64,000 nt of DNA from Macrophomina tecta (GCA_024180945.1 JAKSGN010000020.1:1116001-1180000), one strand, 5' to 3'; counted from the first letter of the stretch, positions 1-13,400 are shown. The notes: a model not told the origin generated them from the sequence alone. Numbers and translations: made by a program.

Positions 1-582
1 CGGCACTGATGACGGGGGCCCGGGGCTGTGTGCTGTCGAGCAAATCGGCGGAGCCAGACTTGGACGTTGAGGAGCGGTTGCCATGCTTGCTGAGGCGGAG
101 AAGCGACGAGGCCAAGATGGACGAGGTGGTGCTAACGTTGTACGTGTTGTGCGAGTCGCCGCCGGTGCCAACTATGTCGCACTGTCGTTCTCTACGAGTC
201 AGCGCGAAGTCCAATGGCAGGACTGAAGCTTGACTGCGAGCAGTAACAAACGGGCATACCATACCAGCCCACCACGGTAGTTTCCCTCCTTGCGGATGTT
301 CTTCTTCAACACTTCACGCAGCGCTTTCTTGTCGACTTGGGCAGCAGCGTCGCGCATAGCGCCGGCGCACTTGAACAAAACATCAGCCCTGCGATCATAT
401 TCCTTGAAGTGCAGGGCAGTCAGGAGAGCGCCGGTCTGGACGGGAGAGAGGCTGTTGGTGAAGATTTGCGAAATGGCGAGGGCAATCTCGTTGGCGGTGA
501 TGGGGGGGGCATTGGGAACCGGGAGGTCGGGCCAGAGGCGCTTGAGCAGCGGAGTGATCGAGATTTTGCCCTCCTGAGCCAT
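1..582 (-). CDS. TRP4: Anthranilate phosphoribosyltransferase, 5' part (runs off left edge)
   Basis: This enzyme transfers phosphoribosyl from PRPP to anthranilate in cytosolic tryptophan synthesis. Exon 1 is 582..265 and starts [25 protein letters not shown]...CAG intron of 83 bp (264..182) follows, and exon 2 runs from 181 off the left edge. The splice restores the frame as [18 protein letters not shown], followed by [11 protein letters not shown]. The GTGGD-H-TYNVST loop is the PRPP/metal-binding signature of the TrpD/Trp4 family, and SKSGSADLL is the second conserved block. The N-terminal helical part ([16 protein letters not shown]) also fits the family. About 165 residues are visible of a protein usually 350-420 long. 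The start lies 296 bp from the divergent MAK21 start. I saw no clear GCN4/CpcA TGACTCA site there. Confidence 0.93.
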
Positions 583-878
583 GGCTGGCTGGCGTGGTGT
601 CAGACAGAAAAGAGTGGAGGGACTGGGAGGGACGAGGGGGAGCTTCGGCGACTGCGAGCTGTGACTGTTCAGCGGCGGAAGGCGCGGGCTGGCGGGGCAG
701 CAGGCGGAGGCGAACAGGCGGAAAGCCAGGGCGCCGGGACCCTTGCCTGCCTGCCCGCCCGCCCGCCGATCCCCGACCGCTTGGCGCGAGTTTTTTCGAG
801 AAAACCGCCGTCGCGACTCTGCACCACGCGCGTTGTAGGGACCCCCAGAGGCCCAACCGGAAGTCTCAAGTCACAGCC
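583..878. promoter_or_regulatory. Divergent TRP4/MAK21 intergenic promoter
   Basis: This 296-bp gap separates the TRP4 start (582, minus) from the MAK21 start (879, plus), so it must hold both promoters. It includes a GC-rich run of CCTGCCTGCCCGCC type near 745-770 and a T-rich element followed by a short A-rich stretch near 789-803. I recognise no TATA box and no exact general-amino-acid-control element. Confidence 0.5.
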
Positions 879-3727
879 ATGGGGAAGAAGAGAACTTCTT
901 CCGAGTCGCGCCAAGCGGCCGAAAAGCCCTTCCAGAAGCGCGACAAGAGCCATTTTCAATCCAAGGACAACCACCACGGAGCCCGCGGCCCCAAGTCTGC
1001 GCCCGCTGCACAGAGGACGTCGCTGGTGAGCATTGCCGCTTGCTGGGCTTTTAAGATCTCTCTAACGTCGAGGTGCAGATCTTCCAGCCCCGTCCCGACT
1101 GGCACGCCGCCGACCTGCCGCCCATCTCTGTCCCCGAAAATGTCGTCCCGCCGCCGCGCTACCTCCTCGACGAGGTTCACCAGTACGCTGACACACTGCT
1201 CGAGGCCGAAAATAAGACCTACGCCGACAGAAATATGTCTGCCGATTCGTCCCACAAGTTCTTGTCCACCATCATGGCTTCAGGTACCTTGGAGGACAAG
1301 GTCTCGGCCTTGACCTTGTTGATCCAGGAATCGCCGCTGCACACTATGAAGGCTTTTGAGAATCTGCTGGGTCTGGCGCGGAAGAAGAGCAGGAACCAGG
1401 CCCTCCTTGCCCTGGGTGCGCTGAAGGATCTGCTGGGTCAAGGTGTGGTGCTGCCGCCCGATAGGAAGCTGCGCTCGTTCGTCAAGCAGCCTGCTGTGGT
1501 CGCCGCTTTTGCAGGGAGCAATTCGAGCTGGAAGCAGGGCGAGCGCCTTCCGCCGGGAATCGACAGCACGCATCTGCTTGTGTGGGCATACGAGGACTGG
1601 TTGAAGCGGACATACTTTGAGATGCTGAGGATTCTTGAGGGCTGGTGTAACGACGAGATCGAGTACTCGAGAAGTCGCGCCATCACCTTCGTCTACGAGT
1701 TGCTGAAGGAGAAGCCCGAGCAGGAAGAGAACTTGCTGAGGTTGCTCATCAACAAGCTCGGCGACAAGGAAAAGAAAATTGCTTCGCGCGCTTCTTACCT
1801 GCTGCTGCAGCTGCAAAACTCGCATCCGGTCATGAAAGGAGTCATTATCAATGCCATCGAGACCGAATGCCTGTTCCGTCCCAACCAAAGCGCTCACGCC
1901 AAGTACTACGCTATCATCACGCTCAATCAGACCATTTTAAGCGCAAAGGAACCCGAGGTTGCAAGCAAATTGCTAGAGATCTATTTCGCGCTCTTTTTGA
2001 GCCTCCTGAAAACTGGCCCGAGATCAGAGGTTCAGGATGACAAGAAGTACCAGGGTGGCGGCGGCAAAGCCGGCAAGAAGGCAAAGCAGAAGGCCAAGGC
2101 GAAGGAGAGAGAACAAGAGCAAGCTAGCAAGGCAGAATCGGAGCTGAACGAAAAGCTCATTGCTGGTGTCTTGACTGGTGTTAACCGCGCTTTCCCCTAC
2201 GCCAAGACCGACGATGTAACTTTTGAGAAGCAACTCGACACCATTTTCCGCGTCACTCATTCCTCCAACTTCAACACGGCGATTCAAGCTTTGCTGTTGA
2301 TCCAGCAGATCTCGGCGGCCAAGCACTTCTCCACCGACAGATTCTACCGGACACTGTACGAATCATTACTGGACCCTCGCCTCCTAACCTCCTCGAAACA
2401 AGTCATGTACCTCAACCTTCTTTACAGGTCTCTCAAGGCCGATGTCAGCATCAAGCGCGTCAAAGCCTTCGTGAAGCGCCTGCTGCAGATCATCACCCTC
2501 CACGAGCCGCCCTTCGTCTGCGGCGTGCTCTACCTCATCTACGAGCTCACCAGGACGTTCCCTAGCATCAAGACGATGCTCGACACGCCCGAGATGAACG
2601 ACGAAGACGAGGAAGAGCACTTCGTCGATGCGCCCGAGGACGGCGACAAAGCAGCAACCGCCCCCCAGCCCGCCATTGCATCCAAGCCCTCGACCGACGC
2701 GCCGCACTACGACGGGCGCAAGCGCGACCCTGAACACGCCCACGCGGACCTCAGCTGCCTGTGGGACCTCACGCCGTTCGCGCTGCACTTCCACCCCAGC
2801 GTCTCGCTTTTCGCCACCCGCCTCCTCCACGCGCAGGAGATGCCGCCCAAGCCCGACCCGGCGTCGCACTCGCTGATGCACTTTTTGGATCGCTTCGCAT
2901 ACCGCAATGCCAAGCAGAAGGCCGGTGCGCCCAAGGGCGTCTCCATCATGCAGCCGATGGCGGGCAGCGCGACAAAGGCGGACCTGCTCATCCGGTCGCG
3001 CGATCTGGCCAGGGCCGAGGCCCCGCTGAATAGCGAGCAGTTCTGGCGGAAGAGGGTCGAAGAAGTGCCGGCGGATGAGGTGTTCTTTCACCAGTACTTC
3101 GAGAGGAGTGGGAGGAAGGGGAAGACGGATAAGAAGGAGGGGAAGAAGGAGGCGGAGGGCGAAGAGGCGGAGGGCAGTGATGCGGAGGAGGACGAGATTT
3201 GGAAGGCGTTGGTGGGGAGTCGGCCGGACGTCGCGGGCCCGGATGAGGAGAGCGATGAGGAGTTGGAGGAGTTGGATGAGTTGATGGGGGCGGGTGAGGA
3301 TGAGAGTGATAGTGAGGGCGAAGATGGCGGCGTGGTTATTGCGGATGCGCCGGATGAAGAAGAAGACGATGAAGATGAAGATGCGGATGAGGAGATGGAG
3401 GCGGATGGCGGGGAGAAGGTGGGTAAGCAGGGCGATGAGGATAGTGAGGACGGATTCAACCTCGATGATGATGACGAGGGCGCGCTGGTCGGCAGTGACG
3501 AGGAGCTGGAGCTGCCGAGCGACTTCGACTGGGAGGACGTAGAGGAGGAAGAGGAAGTGGAGAAGCCGAAGAAGGGCAAGAAGGGCAAGAAGGCGGAAGC
3601 CGAGGAAGGAGAGGATGATGGTAAGGGCAAGAGAGGGAAGAAGAGGAGAAAGCTCAAGCACCTGCCGACGTTCGCCAGCGTGGAAGATTACGCGAAGTTG
3701 CTGGGCGACGATAGCGATGGGTATTAG
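879..3727 (+). CDS. MAK21: Ribosome biogenesis protein Mak21/Noc1 (CBF/Mak21 family)
   Basis: This nucleolar factor is expected to act with Noc2 in early 60S pre-ribosome maturation and export. Exon 1 is 879..1025 (49 codons). A 47-bp intron runs 1026..1072 (GTGAGC...TCGAG), and exon 2 is 1073..3727, giving 933 aa (yeast Mak21 is about 1025). The N-terminus is basic (MGKKR). HEAT-like helices with KAFENLLGLARKKSRNQALLAL follow. The CBF/Mak21 core spans roughly residues 470-690 (RFYRTLYESLLDPRLL, PPFVCGVLYLIYEL, CLWDLTPFALHFHPSV, LMHFLDRFAYRNAK). The last about 230 residues are a strongly acidic tail broken by lysine-rich blocks, ending LPTFASVEDYAKLL, which is typical of the family. The large open frame on the opposite strand comes from the GA-rich tail. 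Mak21 versus a Noc3-like paralogue is settled by the LWDLTPF and HFLDRF blocks. Confidence 0.93.
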
Positions 3728-5010
3728 GGGAGCGAGTGGGTGAAGTACCGGGCAAGGGGAACTCAAAAATGAATGGTATAGGGTCAATGGGATTCGTCAA
3801 GTGCAGGAAAACGGCGTTCGATGTTTATTTCTTCCTCCTATCCATTATTTTTCTACATGGGCGGATAAGAAGGCTGGGGAGAAATGAGATGGGCGCGTGT
3901 TCAGATACCAGCGCGTAGAATAGAGAGGGCTGTTGTTGACGAGCAAGTCTCTGGGGCCTGGCTGGAGCATTCCGTCCGAAAAAGACTCTGCACCACGAAA
4001 AGGGTGGAAAGTTACTTATTGCGAAATGAAAGCGTCTGCCGGGCGGACAGGCCTAAGACGCAAGTTTAAGACAACGATGCTGCAGCCACGCGGGCTTGCG
4101 AGGCTCAAGACGCAGTTGATGATGCTGCACCTGGAGGTTAAGACGGCAGATGGCAGCCGGTCGTTGGATGGTTCGCGGCCTTATCACCCGCTGCATCATT
4201 GACTGTTGCAGACAGTTTCGCTCAAGGGGCGGCGATAGGCCATGTTCGAGCAGCTATCAAGGGCGGTGAAGCAGAGTTGGTTGAGGGGGGGGATTGAGTT
4301 TGCGAGCCTGAGGCCCGGTGCAGGATACGTATACCGGATCGGGGCAGTGATTGGGTGCGAGCAGTGACGGAGCGGAGCGGGGCTGGCGAGTGGACTGCTG
4401 CACGGCGAGGGTGGTGGGCGGAGGCGGCGGGAAGCAATGCACGAAAGAGGCGGGCGGAAAAAGCAGTGGGATAAGATGCCGTTTCGGGGAGCATCTTGAC
4501 GATATCGCAACTTTCTTCCGGCAGCGGGATCAAACGCAGCAGCGTCCTTATCTGGGCTCCTCGCACCGGCGTCGTTCCTCGCTCCTCGTTCCTCGTTCCT
4601 CGCTCCTCCCGCGCCACCGACACTCCACACGGCAGAAAGCAGACCGAAGAGCGCGGTCGGCGGGCTTTGCAGCGACCCGATCTCGCGCGTGGAGGGCCAA
4701 GTCCAGTGTGGGGCTCCGACTTTCGCAGCAGCCGCGGGGTGCCAATGACACACGGCCTCGTCCTGAGAGCAACGCCATTTAATATCTGCCCTGCTATTCG
4801 CTCTATACGGCCTTGTTCGACCATCTTCACCTCAACCTCTGCCTGCCGCCGTCTTCACCAGCCCTGCCTCAGTCGCCCCGCCGCCGCCGCCACCACCACC
4901 ACCACCAGCACCTTCACTGCCCGGACGAACGGCCCGCCATTTCAGCCGGCATCAGCAGCCCCAGGTTGTTCCACGCAACCACTCCCAACCGCTTCGCCGC
5001 CACCGCGAAA
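3728..5010. other. Intergenic region, no gene seen
   Basis: About 1.3 kb lie between the MAK21 stop and the next start. The stretch 3740-3920 is the likely MAK21 3' UTR. Open frames on both strands in 4196-4830 have no family resemblance and overlap one another. The last 200 bp are C-rich with CCGCCGCC and CACCAC runs, as in a fungal 5' leader. Confidence 0.6.
4573..4608 (+). repeat. Short tandem repeat, 7-bp CTCGTTC/CTCGCTC-type unit
   Basis: About five imperfect head-to-tail copies of a 7-bp pyrimidine-rich unit are directly visible. They lie about 400 bp upstream of the dehydrogenase start. A promoter role is possible but not shown. Confidence 0.7.
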
Positions 5011-7409
5011 ATGGGCAAGCCAAAGGCTCTCCTTCTGGGCGAGATTGACCAGTGAGTAATGCCTCAGCCTTCACCGGCTCCCCAAGCAGGGAGCGAGCTC
5101 CTCTGCCGCTCCACCCGCATGAATCCACCCGCATCTGGCATCCACGCGATTGCGCCTCCTCCACATACCCCGATCCGTGCCCTGTCGTCTTCCACCCCAT
5201 CCCTCTCTCCTTGTACGCCCGAGCCGGTCTGGCTGACCCTCTGCACAGCGCCAAAGCCACCTGGGAGGCCCTCTCCGATGTCGCTGAGCTGGTGCGCCCG
5301 ACGGCCAAGAACAGGGCCGAATTCATTGAGGAGTGCAAGGCCGGCAAGCTTGACGGCGTCGTTGCTGCTTACCGCACCTTTGGCAGCATTGCCATCACCG
5401 GCCTGGTCGATGAGGAGCTCGTCAATGCTCTGCCCGCGAGCCTGAAGTTCATTGCCCACAACGGTGAGTCGAGTGCTGTCTGCCTCCTGTCATCATCTCC
5501 TGCAATGTGCTCCTCTCCTGGCCATTTAGAGATTGTGTGGCTCACCAGCTCTTGATGGTGGTCGGAGCATAACGTCGCCGCTTGGATGCTAACAGTTGAC
5601 AAGGTGCTGGATACGATCAGGTTGACGTGTATGCCTGCAAGGCCCGTGGTATTCAGGTGTCCAACGTGCCCTCAATCCCCGATGATGCCACTGCAGACGT
5701 CAACATCTTTTTGATCCTGGGAGCTCTTCGCGGCTTCAACACCTCTATGATGGCATTGCGCGCTGGCCAGTGGCGTGGCAACCCTCCGCCGCCGCTCGGC
5801 CACGACCCTGAGGGCAAGGTCCTGGGCATCTTGGGGATGGGAGGTATCGGACGCAACCTCAAGAGGAAGGTCGAAGTGTTTGGCATGAAAGTCATCTACC
5901 ATAACCGTCGCAAGCTCAGTGAAGAGCAGTCTGGTGGGGCCGAGTATGTGAGCTTCGACGACTTACTGGCAAGGAGCGATGTTCTCAGCTTGAACCTGCC
6001 CCTCAACGTGAGTTCCAGCTTTCCTACCATCTTCTGAACACCACAACCACTTTCGCAAGACTCACCGCATTCCCGTTGCTCCCCCCCTTTTTTTTTCCTT
6101 TCTCTCCTTGGTCGTCCCGTTCTCCTTTCGTCCCGTTGCTCGATCGCTCGCTTCCTATCCCCCTCGCTCGCTCGCTTGCCGTTTTCGGCTATCTCACCAA
6201 ACAGACCCTCGTCCCGGTCGGACGAGACGGGCCAGAGTTTTGGGAGAACCATGTCCGAAGTTCTTCCCCTCCTTCCACGAGGCCTTCCACTTCCCCCCTT
6301 TTCCCTTCGCCCTTCCACCGTCGTTCCAGAACACTTCCATCACACAATCATCATCTTTCTGCACAGGGTCACACTTCCCGCTCATCCCCGAAATGTGCAA
6401 TCTGCCATCCTCACTTACTCACAACACATCCCTCCCCCATACCACGCACAAGTTACACAGCCACAGGAGGAGATTGCACTGTCTCTCGGATCCCAGCATT
6501 CCCTTCACCTCGCCACCCACGGGTGAGGAGAGTGCCGTCCACTCTTCACCAAATATACCCTTCGCCCCCGTCCCCCAATCCAAATATATACCACGCAACC
6601 CCGGAAACACGGAATATTGACATAATGTCTTTTTCTTCCAAATATAGAAAAACACGCGCCACATCATCTCGGGACCGCAATTCGCCAAGATGAAGCGCGG
6701 CGTCGTCATCGTCAACACGGCGCGCGGCGCAGTAATGGACGAAGACGCGCTGGTAAAGGCGCTTGAGAGCGGGCAGGTCGCATCGGCGGGGCTGGATGTG
6801 TATGAGGAAGAGCCCAAGGTGCACCCGGGCCTGGTGGCGAACCCACACGTGATGCTGGTGCCGCACATGGGGACGTGGACGGTCGAGGTACGTTGATTTC
6901 CCAACTTCTTGTTAATCGTTGCCTTCTGCCTTCGCTTCTCGAAGGTCGTGCATTGCTAGCGGGATGGGTGTTTCACTGCCCTCCGGACGAAGCCCTTTTG
7001 TCGCCCTTCGAGACGAGGCTAGCTCTCTGAACGGCAAGATACGCGAAGCGACCGTTGGAAAGAGGGGGCCTTGGTGCTTTCGCGCATAGGCGAAACAGTT
7101 CATCTATTCGCCTCGTCTCGCTCATCTCCTCGCTCGCAAAGAAAGGAGAGTAGGCGAGAGAGCGACGAGGATACCGACACTCGGCGACCATGCTTCTGGA
7201 AGCCGTTCACGTGGTCACGCGAACAGACAACACAGACCTTTGGCGATCTTATTTCTTGCTTTTTACTGATAGACGCGGGTATGCTGACGATCTCATGTTC
7301 TGTGCAGACCCAAACCAAGATGGAAGAGTGGACGATCGGGAACGTGCGCGCGGCGCTCGAGAAGGGCAGGGTCAACAGCATCGTCCCCGAGCAGGAAGAC
7401 ATGCAGTGA
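5011..7409 (+). CDS. D-2-hydroxyacid dehydrogenase, glyoxylate reductase-like
   Basis: This NAD(P)H-dependent D-isomer-specific 2-hydroxyacid dehydrogenase probably reduces glyoxylate or hydroxypyruvate. The exons are 5011..5051, 5249..5463, 5604..6007, 6648..6887 and 7308..7409, giving 333 aa, the usual length. All junctions are GT-AG and phase-consistent: EID-HAKATW, AHN-GAGYDQ, LNLPLN-KNTRHI and GTWTVE-TQTKMEE. The Rossmann motif is GILGMGGIGRNL. The catalytic Arg is in NTARGAVMDE, the Glu in DVYEEEP and the His in VPHMGTWT. The C-terminus TIGNVRAALEKGRVNS completes the fold. The start MGKPKALLLGEID matches the family N-terminus. Introns are 197, 140, 640 and 420 bp, far longer than elsewhere in the window. 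True substrate preference cannot be read from sequence. Confidence 0.93.
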
Positions 7410-10400
7410 GCACGGCGCAAGCCAAATTTCGTTCCCGGTATGCTGAAACAAGAGAGACGGGGAAGTTAGATAGACCTCTCTGTCTTTTTTTTTTTTTTTT
7501 TCAATCCCTCCGTTGACGGGCAAACACGGTTCGTATGAACTTTTCTCTGGTTTGATTTGACGATGAGCGGAAGGGGGCGCGGTCCTCGGGTTGGCGCGAG
7601 CGTCCTTCTTTTCATTGGAATCGTCGTCATGTTTTCTGGAAGGAATATGAAGAACAGCCGGTAGAAGTATAGAAGGAGCAGAGAAGATCATATGTCATTG
7701 GAAGATTTTCCCATCGCTGATCATTGCGATTGACCGCACGCTCCTGTTGTCGGATTCCTGCTTGGCCTTTTACGGCGGGGAGGGATCCACGCCCCTCCCG
7801 CTCCCTCTTTTTCTCTTTGCCTTCCCATTCTCTCGCCGCCACTGACTGCACAGAGCCCTTGCTCTTGGTTATCGCCCTCTCGCTATCTGCATTGACCGCT
7901 CGTGTCTTGTGCATTTCTTGCCCGTCTGCCAATAATCCAATCGTGTTGCCCGCAGCGCCGGGTTTGCAGTACCCGCCCGCGCACTATCGAACCACTACTG
8001 CAACTACCACCACTTCACCGAGGGATTCAGTTGCCCAGCGGCCTGCCTGCCCGGCGGTCACCCAACCAATATGTCCCAAGAATGGCATCCCAACAGCCAA
8101 CATGAGCGCTAAACTAACGGGTTGTATGCATTGCTGTGCCACACCCACACACCCACACACACACACACCAACCCTGCCCTCCGAATCCTTCGCTTGGAGA
8201 GGCTGTTATTTCACATGCCTGCCGGACTGCCTCTTTTCCCTCTTTCTCGTACTTCTGCGCCACACCAAGGCCAAAAAATTTAATCCCACCCTGGTCGCCC
8301 CCTCCCCTCCATCCCTATTCATAGGATCAACATCGTTTTTAGCGCCCGCCATGACACAAAAACACACGCACTCCCTCACATGAACATGCACGGTCTTAAC
8401 CGCGGGAGGAGCGCGAAGGAGCGCGCGCCGACATACTGCGCATAACATGCGTGGTAGAAGCAACTTGCAGCAGCAGCAGCAGCAGCCGGCCAGCGAGCCG
8501 GCCAGCGGAAAGGGGAGCACGCGAACGGGCGGCAATAACGTCTCCCTCCCAAAAACAAAAAAAAAAAATGAAAAATGAAAAAGGTGGGTAGGTCAATCGC
8601 CGGCGAAAAAAAAAAAAAAAAAAGAAAAGAAGGGATGGGTGGGTTAGGGCGGGCTATAACAGACGCGTTCTAAGATCCTTCATTATTCGCAGTATACGAT
8701 GGGGGAAAGTAACGTGCAGTACATACGAGAAATTATCTTTTTTTTTTTTTTCTTTGCATGGTGCCTTGATTGCTATTTGATCGTCGTTCGGCATGTATAC
8801 TTTTATTTCTGTTTCTTTATTTTTCTCTACTTTTTTTTTTTTTTTTGGCTTTTCATAAAAGCAGATGTGACAAGCGTAGCTTATGTGTAGTGTGAGTCTG
8901 TGGGATATGGGCGCACGACGCGTTGTCGCGTGCTCTGCGGGCGAGACTCCGCTGCCACGTGCGAGAGACATGCGTGCATTGCATACACATATACATACAT
9001 ATATGAGCGGAAAGGGCGGCCCGTTATTGGATCCGCGGCCGTTTGTAACGGAGAACTAGCGGGGGATATAATGTGTTTTTATTAATTTGGGGAAGCGGGT
9101 GCCGGTGGGGAAGGGACAGAGAAAGAGAACAAGAGGAAGACAACCCCCCCGTCGGAAAAGAATTGGGACTGACGAAGAAGAAGAAGAAGCAGAAGAAGAA
9201 GATGATGATGACGATGAAAAAGACGGACCGGGGGACGGAGATTCCGGTCTTCTTTGTTTATTGGGATGCCTTAATGAATGGTGCTGCAAATCATCGCTGC
9301 ACATTGACGTATGTAAAGCCCACCAAAATAAGAGTGAGACATGCCTAAAATGATCGCGAGGGTGTGCGCGCGGCTGTCGGGAGGGCAGGGCGGCGCTGAC
9401 GGTACGGTGCGAGTACGTAAAGGCCGGAGATGAACAGAAGGACCAACGAAAATTAGACACGGGCGAAGAAGGGCAAACAAAGAGTAGAGACACCAAAGGC
9501 ACTAAAGTCGGATAGAGCGCGGGGCAGCAGCAAGAGCCAACCAGACGGGATGATGGTGGTTTATGCCTTGCGCTCCCCGCGCTCCCACAACAGAAGAAAA
9601 AAGTCCAAACGGCGACCTGGTCTCGAGTGTAGCTGCTCCCTTCCGTCGAATCAAATCGCACGCGTCTTTTCATCCGTACAAACAACAAGAGGATTTTTAC
9701 AGGGTACCGGGGCTTTGGGGGGAGACGGGTAGGAAAAGCCTGTGTGTGCGTGTGGCGCGCGCGGCGCCAGCCCGTAATGACACGCGGGCAGCGGCTGCGT
9801 TGCCGACAGATTGCTGGCACGCACTACCTGGGTTTAGTTAAAGTTGGCACACAACGAATTGCCGACTCGGATGCTACCGCTTGCCGATGGGACGAGAGAA
9901 AGGAACGAGGCGGCACGACCGTACCCAAGCAGAAAACCTGAAGGGAGGGGAAAAGACTTGGGGGAGAAAAGTGTAAAAACGTGCACCAACCGCGAGCAAT
10001 CGGTAGCATGACCCCGACCGCGGTGTGAGAACAACGAGCAGCAAGATGGCGGCACGTGCCTCGTGTGACCTTCCGCGGGAAAAGAGGAAAAAAGAGAAAA
10101 GGTTATTGGTGTGCTGGTGCTGATGATCGCTTGACACGCATGAATGTCAGTAACCAGAAGAGCAAAAATCGTCCACGGATCCAATTTCCCCTCCATCTAA
10201 TCATTCCCACCTTACTCATCATCACCGGCCCTTCTCGCTTCCACAACTCTCCGTTCCCAACGACTCCGCATCACGGACGACGTCACGGAGCGCGCTCCGC
10301 GACAACAATTGAGAAAGGACACCGACGCAGTGAACGGAGAAACGGCAGTGCTTCGGGGAAATTCGGCTGAAGGGCTACGCAGCCACGAAGACGTTGGCCG

Positions 10401-13400
10401 TCTTATTGCGGTCCAACTTTGGATAATCTTACCGTCCTTTCTTTGTTTCGAGCATTGCTTCGCCGCCGGCCCCGCGCCGGGCGCCAGCGGGTAGTCCGTC
10501 GGCTGGCACCCCTCCTTCGGGCTCACCGGCGCCCGCTGTGGCGGAGAACAAACGCGCCGCTCACTGTCCATTTGAGCGGTGATGGGCAGACGCAGCTCTC
10601 GCTACCAGAACCATTGGACCGATAGCGGGGCAACGGTAAGAGCTGATCTGGCAATCATATGCGACCTCCTGTAGTAAGCTCACCCACGCATTCAGCCTGT
10701 GTATGGCCGCCCTCGTGGAGAACTCCGTGAGCCGCCGACGGCCCCTTCGGCAGCGGGCGCTCTCCATCCCCTTGGTAGGCTCGAGAATCGTGAATGGGGC
10801 CCAAGGATCCAGGTGTCGAGTCAAGGGCAGCGACAGAGCCATGGCCAAACCGCCCCGAGGCTATGGCCACCAACGGGTGAGCTTGACACATCAACAGGGC
10901 TTTGCTGCATCATGCTTTCCTATGCTTGGGTTGTGCCCAGAAGCTGCCAGCTGTATTAAGGACCAAGGATTACTGCCTTTTCCGGGAATCGACTCAGCAC
11001 TGAAGTCTATTCCGGACCGACTGCCGGCCCTACCACTGGCTACGGCGATTCAAGCTTCGTATGATCTGCAAGCTCTCTTTTCGTGTCGCCCTCCACCCGT
11101 GCTGAGCTACTGCATGTGCCGACGTATCAGTTTCGCGCCCGTCGTGTGCCACCCAGGACGCCTCGAACAACCAAGGGAAGAGAGGAAAGAAGTCGATAAA
11201 TTTAGACGGCGAAATTTGGCGTACGCGTACGAGATGGGACATGCGGAACTGATTCAATAAAAACTAATGAGTATGATGCAAACGACATTTCGCTTGATGC
11301 CAAGGAATGAGAGTCCCGTGGCCGTCGGTGCGCCTGAACGGCCCCAGGTGTCAATTGTGCTCTCACGTGTCAAGCGGCTCGTTTTCGGCTTCGAACCCGA
11401 TGAGCAAATGGTGACTCTGTGAGCAGCAGCGGCGCCGGTGGTGGTCAACCGGGTGGCCGTCGGGGTGGCCGCTTGTCCCTGTGCTCTTCAACACCCAGGC
11501 GCGAGGCCGCACCCTGCGAGTGGGATCCTGTCAATCATCTCGTCAATAGTTGCTCCCATTCACGTGCAACATCCCCTGTCCTAGTCAGCAAATCTTCACG
11601 TTCTCGGGCTTCTCCACACAGGCGGATGCGCCGACGCGACGGACGCGTCACAGGCAGGTCTGTGACCCCCACGCAGAAACATCCTAGACTTGCTGGGTTC
11701 GTCGGTGGTTGGTGGAATCCCGGGCGGAGGCTTGGGACCGCGTTCGCGCGGGTGTTGCTGCACCATCTTCTACGAATAGCACAGCGGCTCGGTGCAGCCG
11801 GTGTGCTGGAAAGGCTCTACAGGCCCACTTGGGGGGGTTTGGGACAAGTCATATACACAGCTCCCGGATGCGTGAGTGGTGGTGACGGCAAGATCGCCAG
11901 TCAAAGCGGCGGGGCTTAGGCTGTGGGCGCTGTATCAGGTTCTCAACTCCATTCCTCGCCCCTCCGGCTGCCCCTCTCTAGAAGGCACGGGCAGCCAGAA
12001 AGTCATTGAACAACAGCAAGAACTCCCGTGAAGAGGCCGGGCCTCCGAAGCTGGCGCTTGCAGTCGGCATGCGGCGACGCACGGGTGTCACGGCGTGCCA
12101 ATCCCGCCTGTACGCGGAGGCGGGAGGGGTGCGCGGACAGACCGTTGGAGTGGGTGCAGAGGCTGATGGTGCAATTGGGCTGGCAGGAGGGTAGCGCTGC
12201 GAAATGGCTCGATTTCTATGGCTCGGATGCGCAGGCATTTGGCCAAATGCGGGCGGCTGAGCATTAGAGAGAGGGTACTGTCAGCGTATCGGACAGGGGT
12301 GGAGTCAGCCGTATGGCTTACTCGGCCAATTAGCCGACAGCCAGATCTCGGCAGGCCAAGGCAGTGAAGGCTCGCTAGAAGCTGGTGTTCTCCTTCTCGA
12401 AGGCAGGGCTGCTAGGTCTGCCCCTGAAGCGTTGATCGAGATCGCCGAGCTGGTCCTTGTAATATTCCCACAGCGAACTTGACCGGTATGCCCGGACAGT
12501 GGATGGGGTGCGGTGCGGCGCGGCGCGGCGGGTGCATTCCTGGAAGCTGGTACAAAGATTCGAGCAGATAGCGGACTCCACTACGTACGTATGTTGCTGA
12601 AACCGGACGGCGGGGCAGCGGCCTTGCAGGGCAGTGATGGGCCTTAGCCAGCACACCGGTGTGGAGTGCAGGGTGGTGGTTGCGGATAATAGCTGCCGTC
12701 TGTTAAGGCAGGAGGTTCAGGGCGCGCCGGGTGGGCTCCAGCTCGGGCGCGCACATGGACGACGACGGGGCCGGGTGGCGGGTTTCCAGGAACGTGAAAG
12801 CCGGCAGATGTGTCAAGAGAAACAGGAGAGGGTAGACTGGAGAACAACCACGAGGCGGTTCCCTGAGGATTGCCGTGGGCGCCGATGCTGGCCGTGTTCC
12901 CCGAACGTGCGCGCGGGCGATCTATACCACCACACTGCAGGAAATACTAACGTCCGTAAGCTTCACCAGGCCGGATGAGGTATTTAAGTCGGCGCAGGGA
13001 CCACCCGTCTGGACGTCGGTTTGTCTCCCCCAGCTCTTCGATCGCGCACTCCCGCGGGGATCTAGAGCGCGCGCGCTGGGTGACGCTGCGGGCGTGCCTG
13101 CAGCAGCAACTCGCAAGACCAGGCGGGGCGGCTGCTGCTGCTGCTGCGGTGTGGCTGGAGCGGATTGCAAGGACACAGCGAGCAGGTACAAGGCAGGCGG
13201 GCTCGTTCGCAGTGGGTCACGGGCGTAGGCGAATTCTGGAAGAAGACAACCTGGGTCAGATCGCCGGGTGCTGGGCGGCGTCGCTTCCTGAAGCAAGCAT
13301 GCTGCGGAGAATTGTGCACGGCGGCCGGTGAGCACTTCGACGGTGCTGCTGCTGGTACCTCTGCCGGGCGAAGGTGGATGGGGTGGATGAATTGGGTGGC

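Noticed and set aside
2384..3787. 467-codon frame antisense to MAK21
   Set aside because: It mirrors the GA-rich acidic tail and the CBF domain. The sense protein is clearly conserved.
4196..4830. Overlapping minus-strand frames of about 200 codons upstream of the dehydrogenase
   Set aside because: Two frames compete over the same DNA with Arg/Pro/Ser-rich content, typical of C-rich promoter sequence.
7724..8383. 219-codon plus-strand frame after the dehydrogenase
   Set aside because: Composition follows the CT- and CA-rich DNA; no domain and no plausible homologue.
9056..9820. 254-codon minus-strand frame in the gene-poor region
   Set aside because: Serine-run low complexity comes from a GA-rich repeat; no start context, domain or splice chain.
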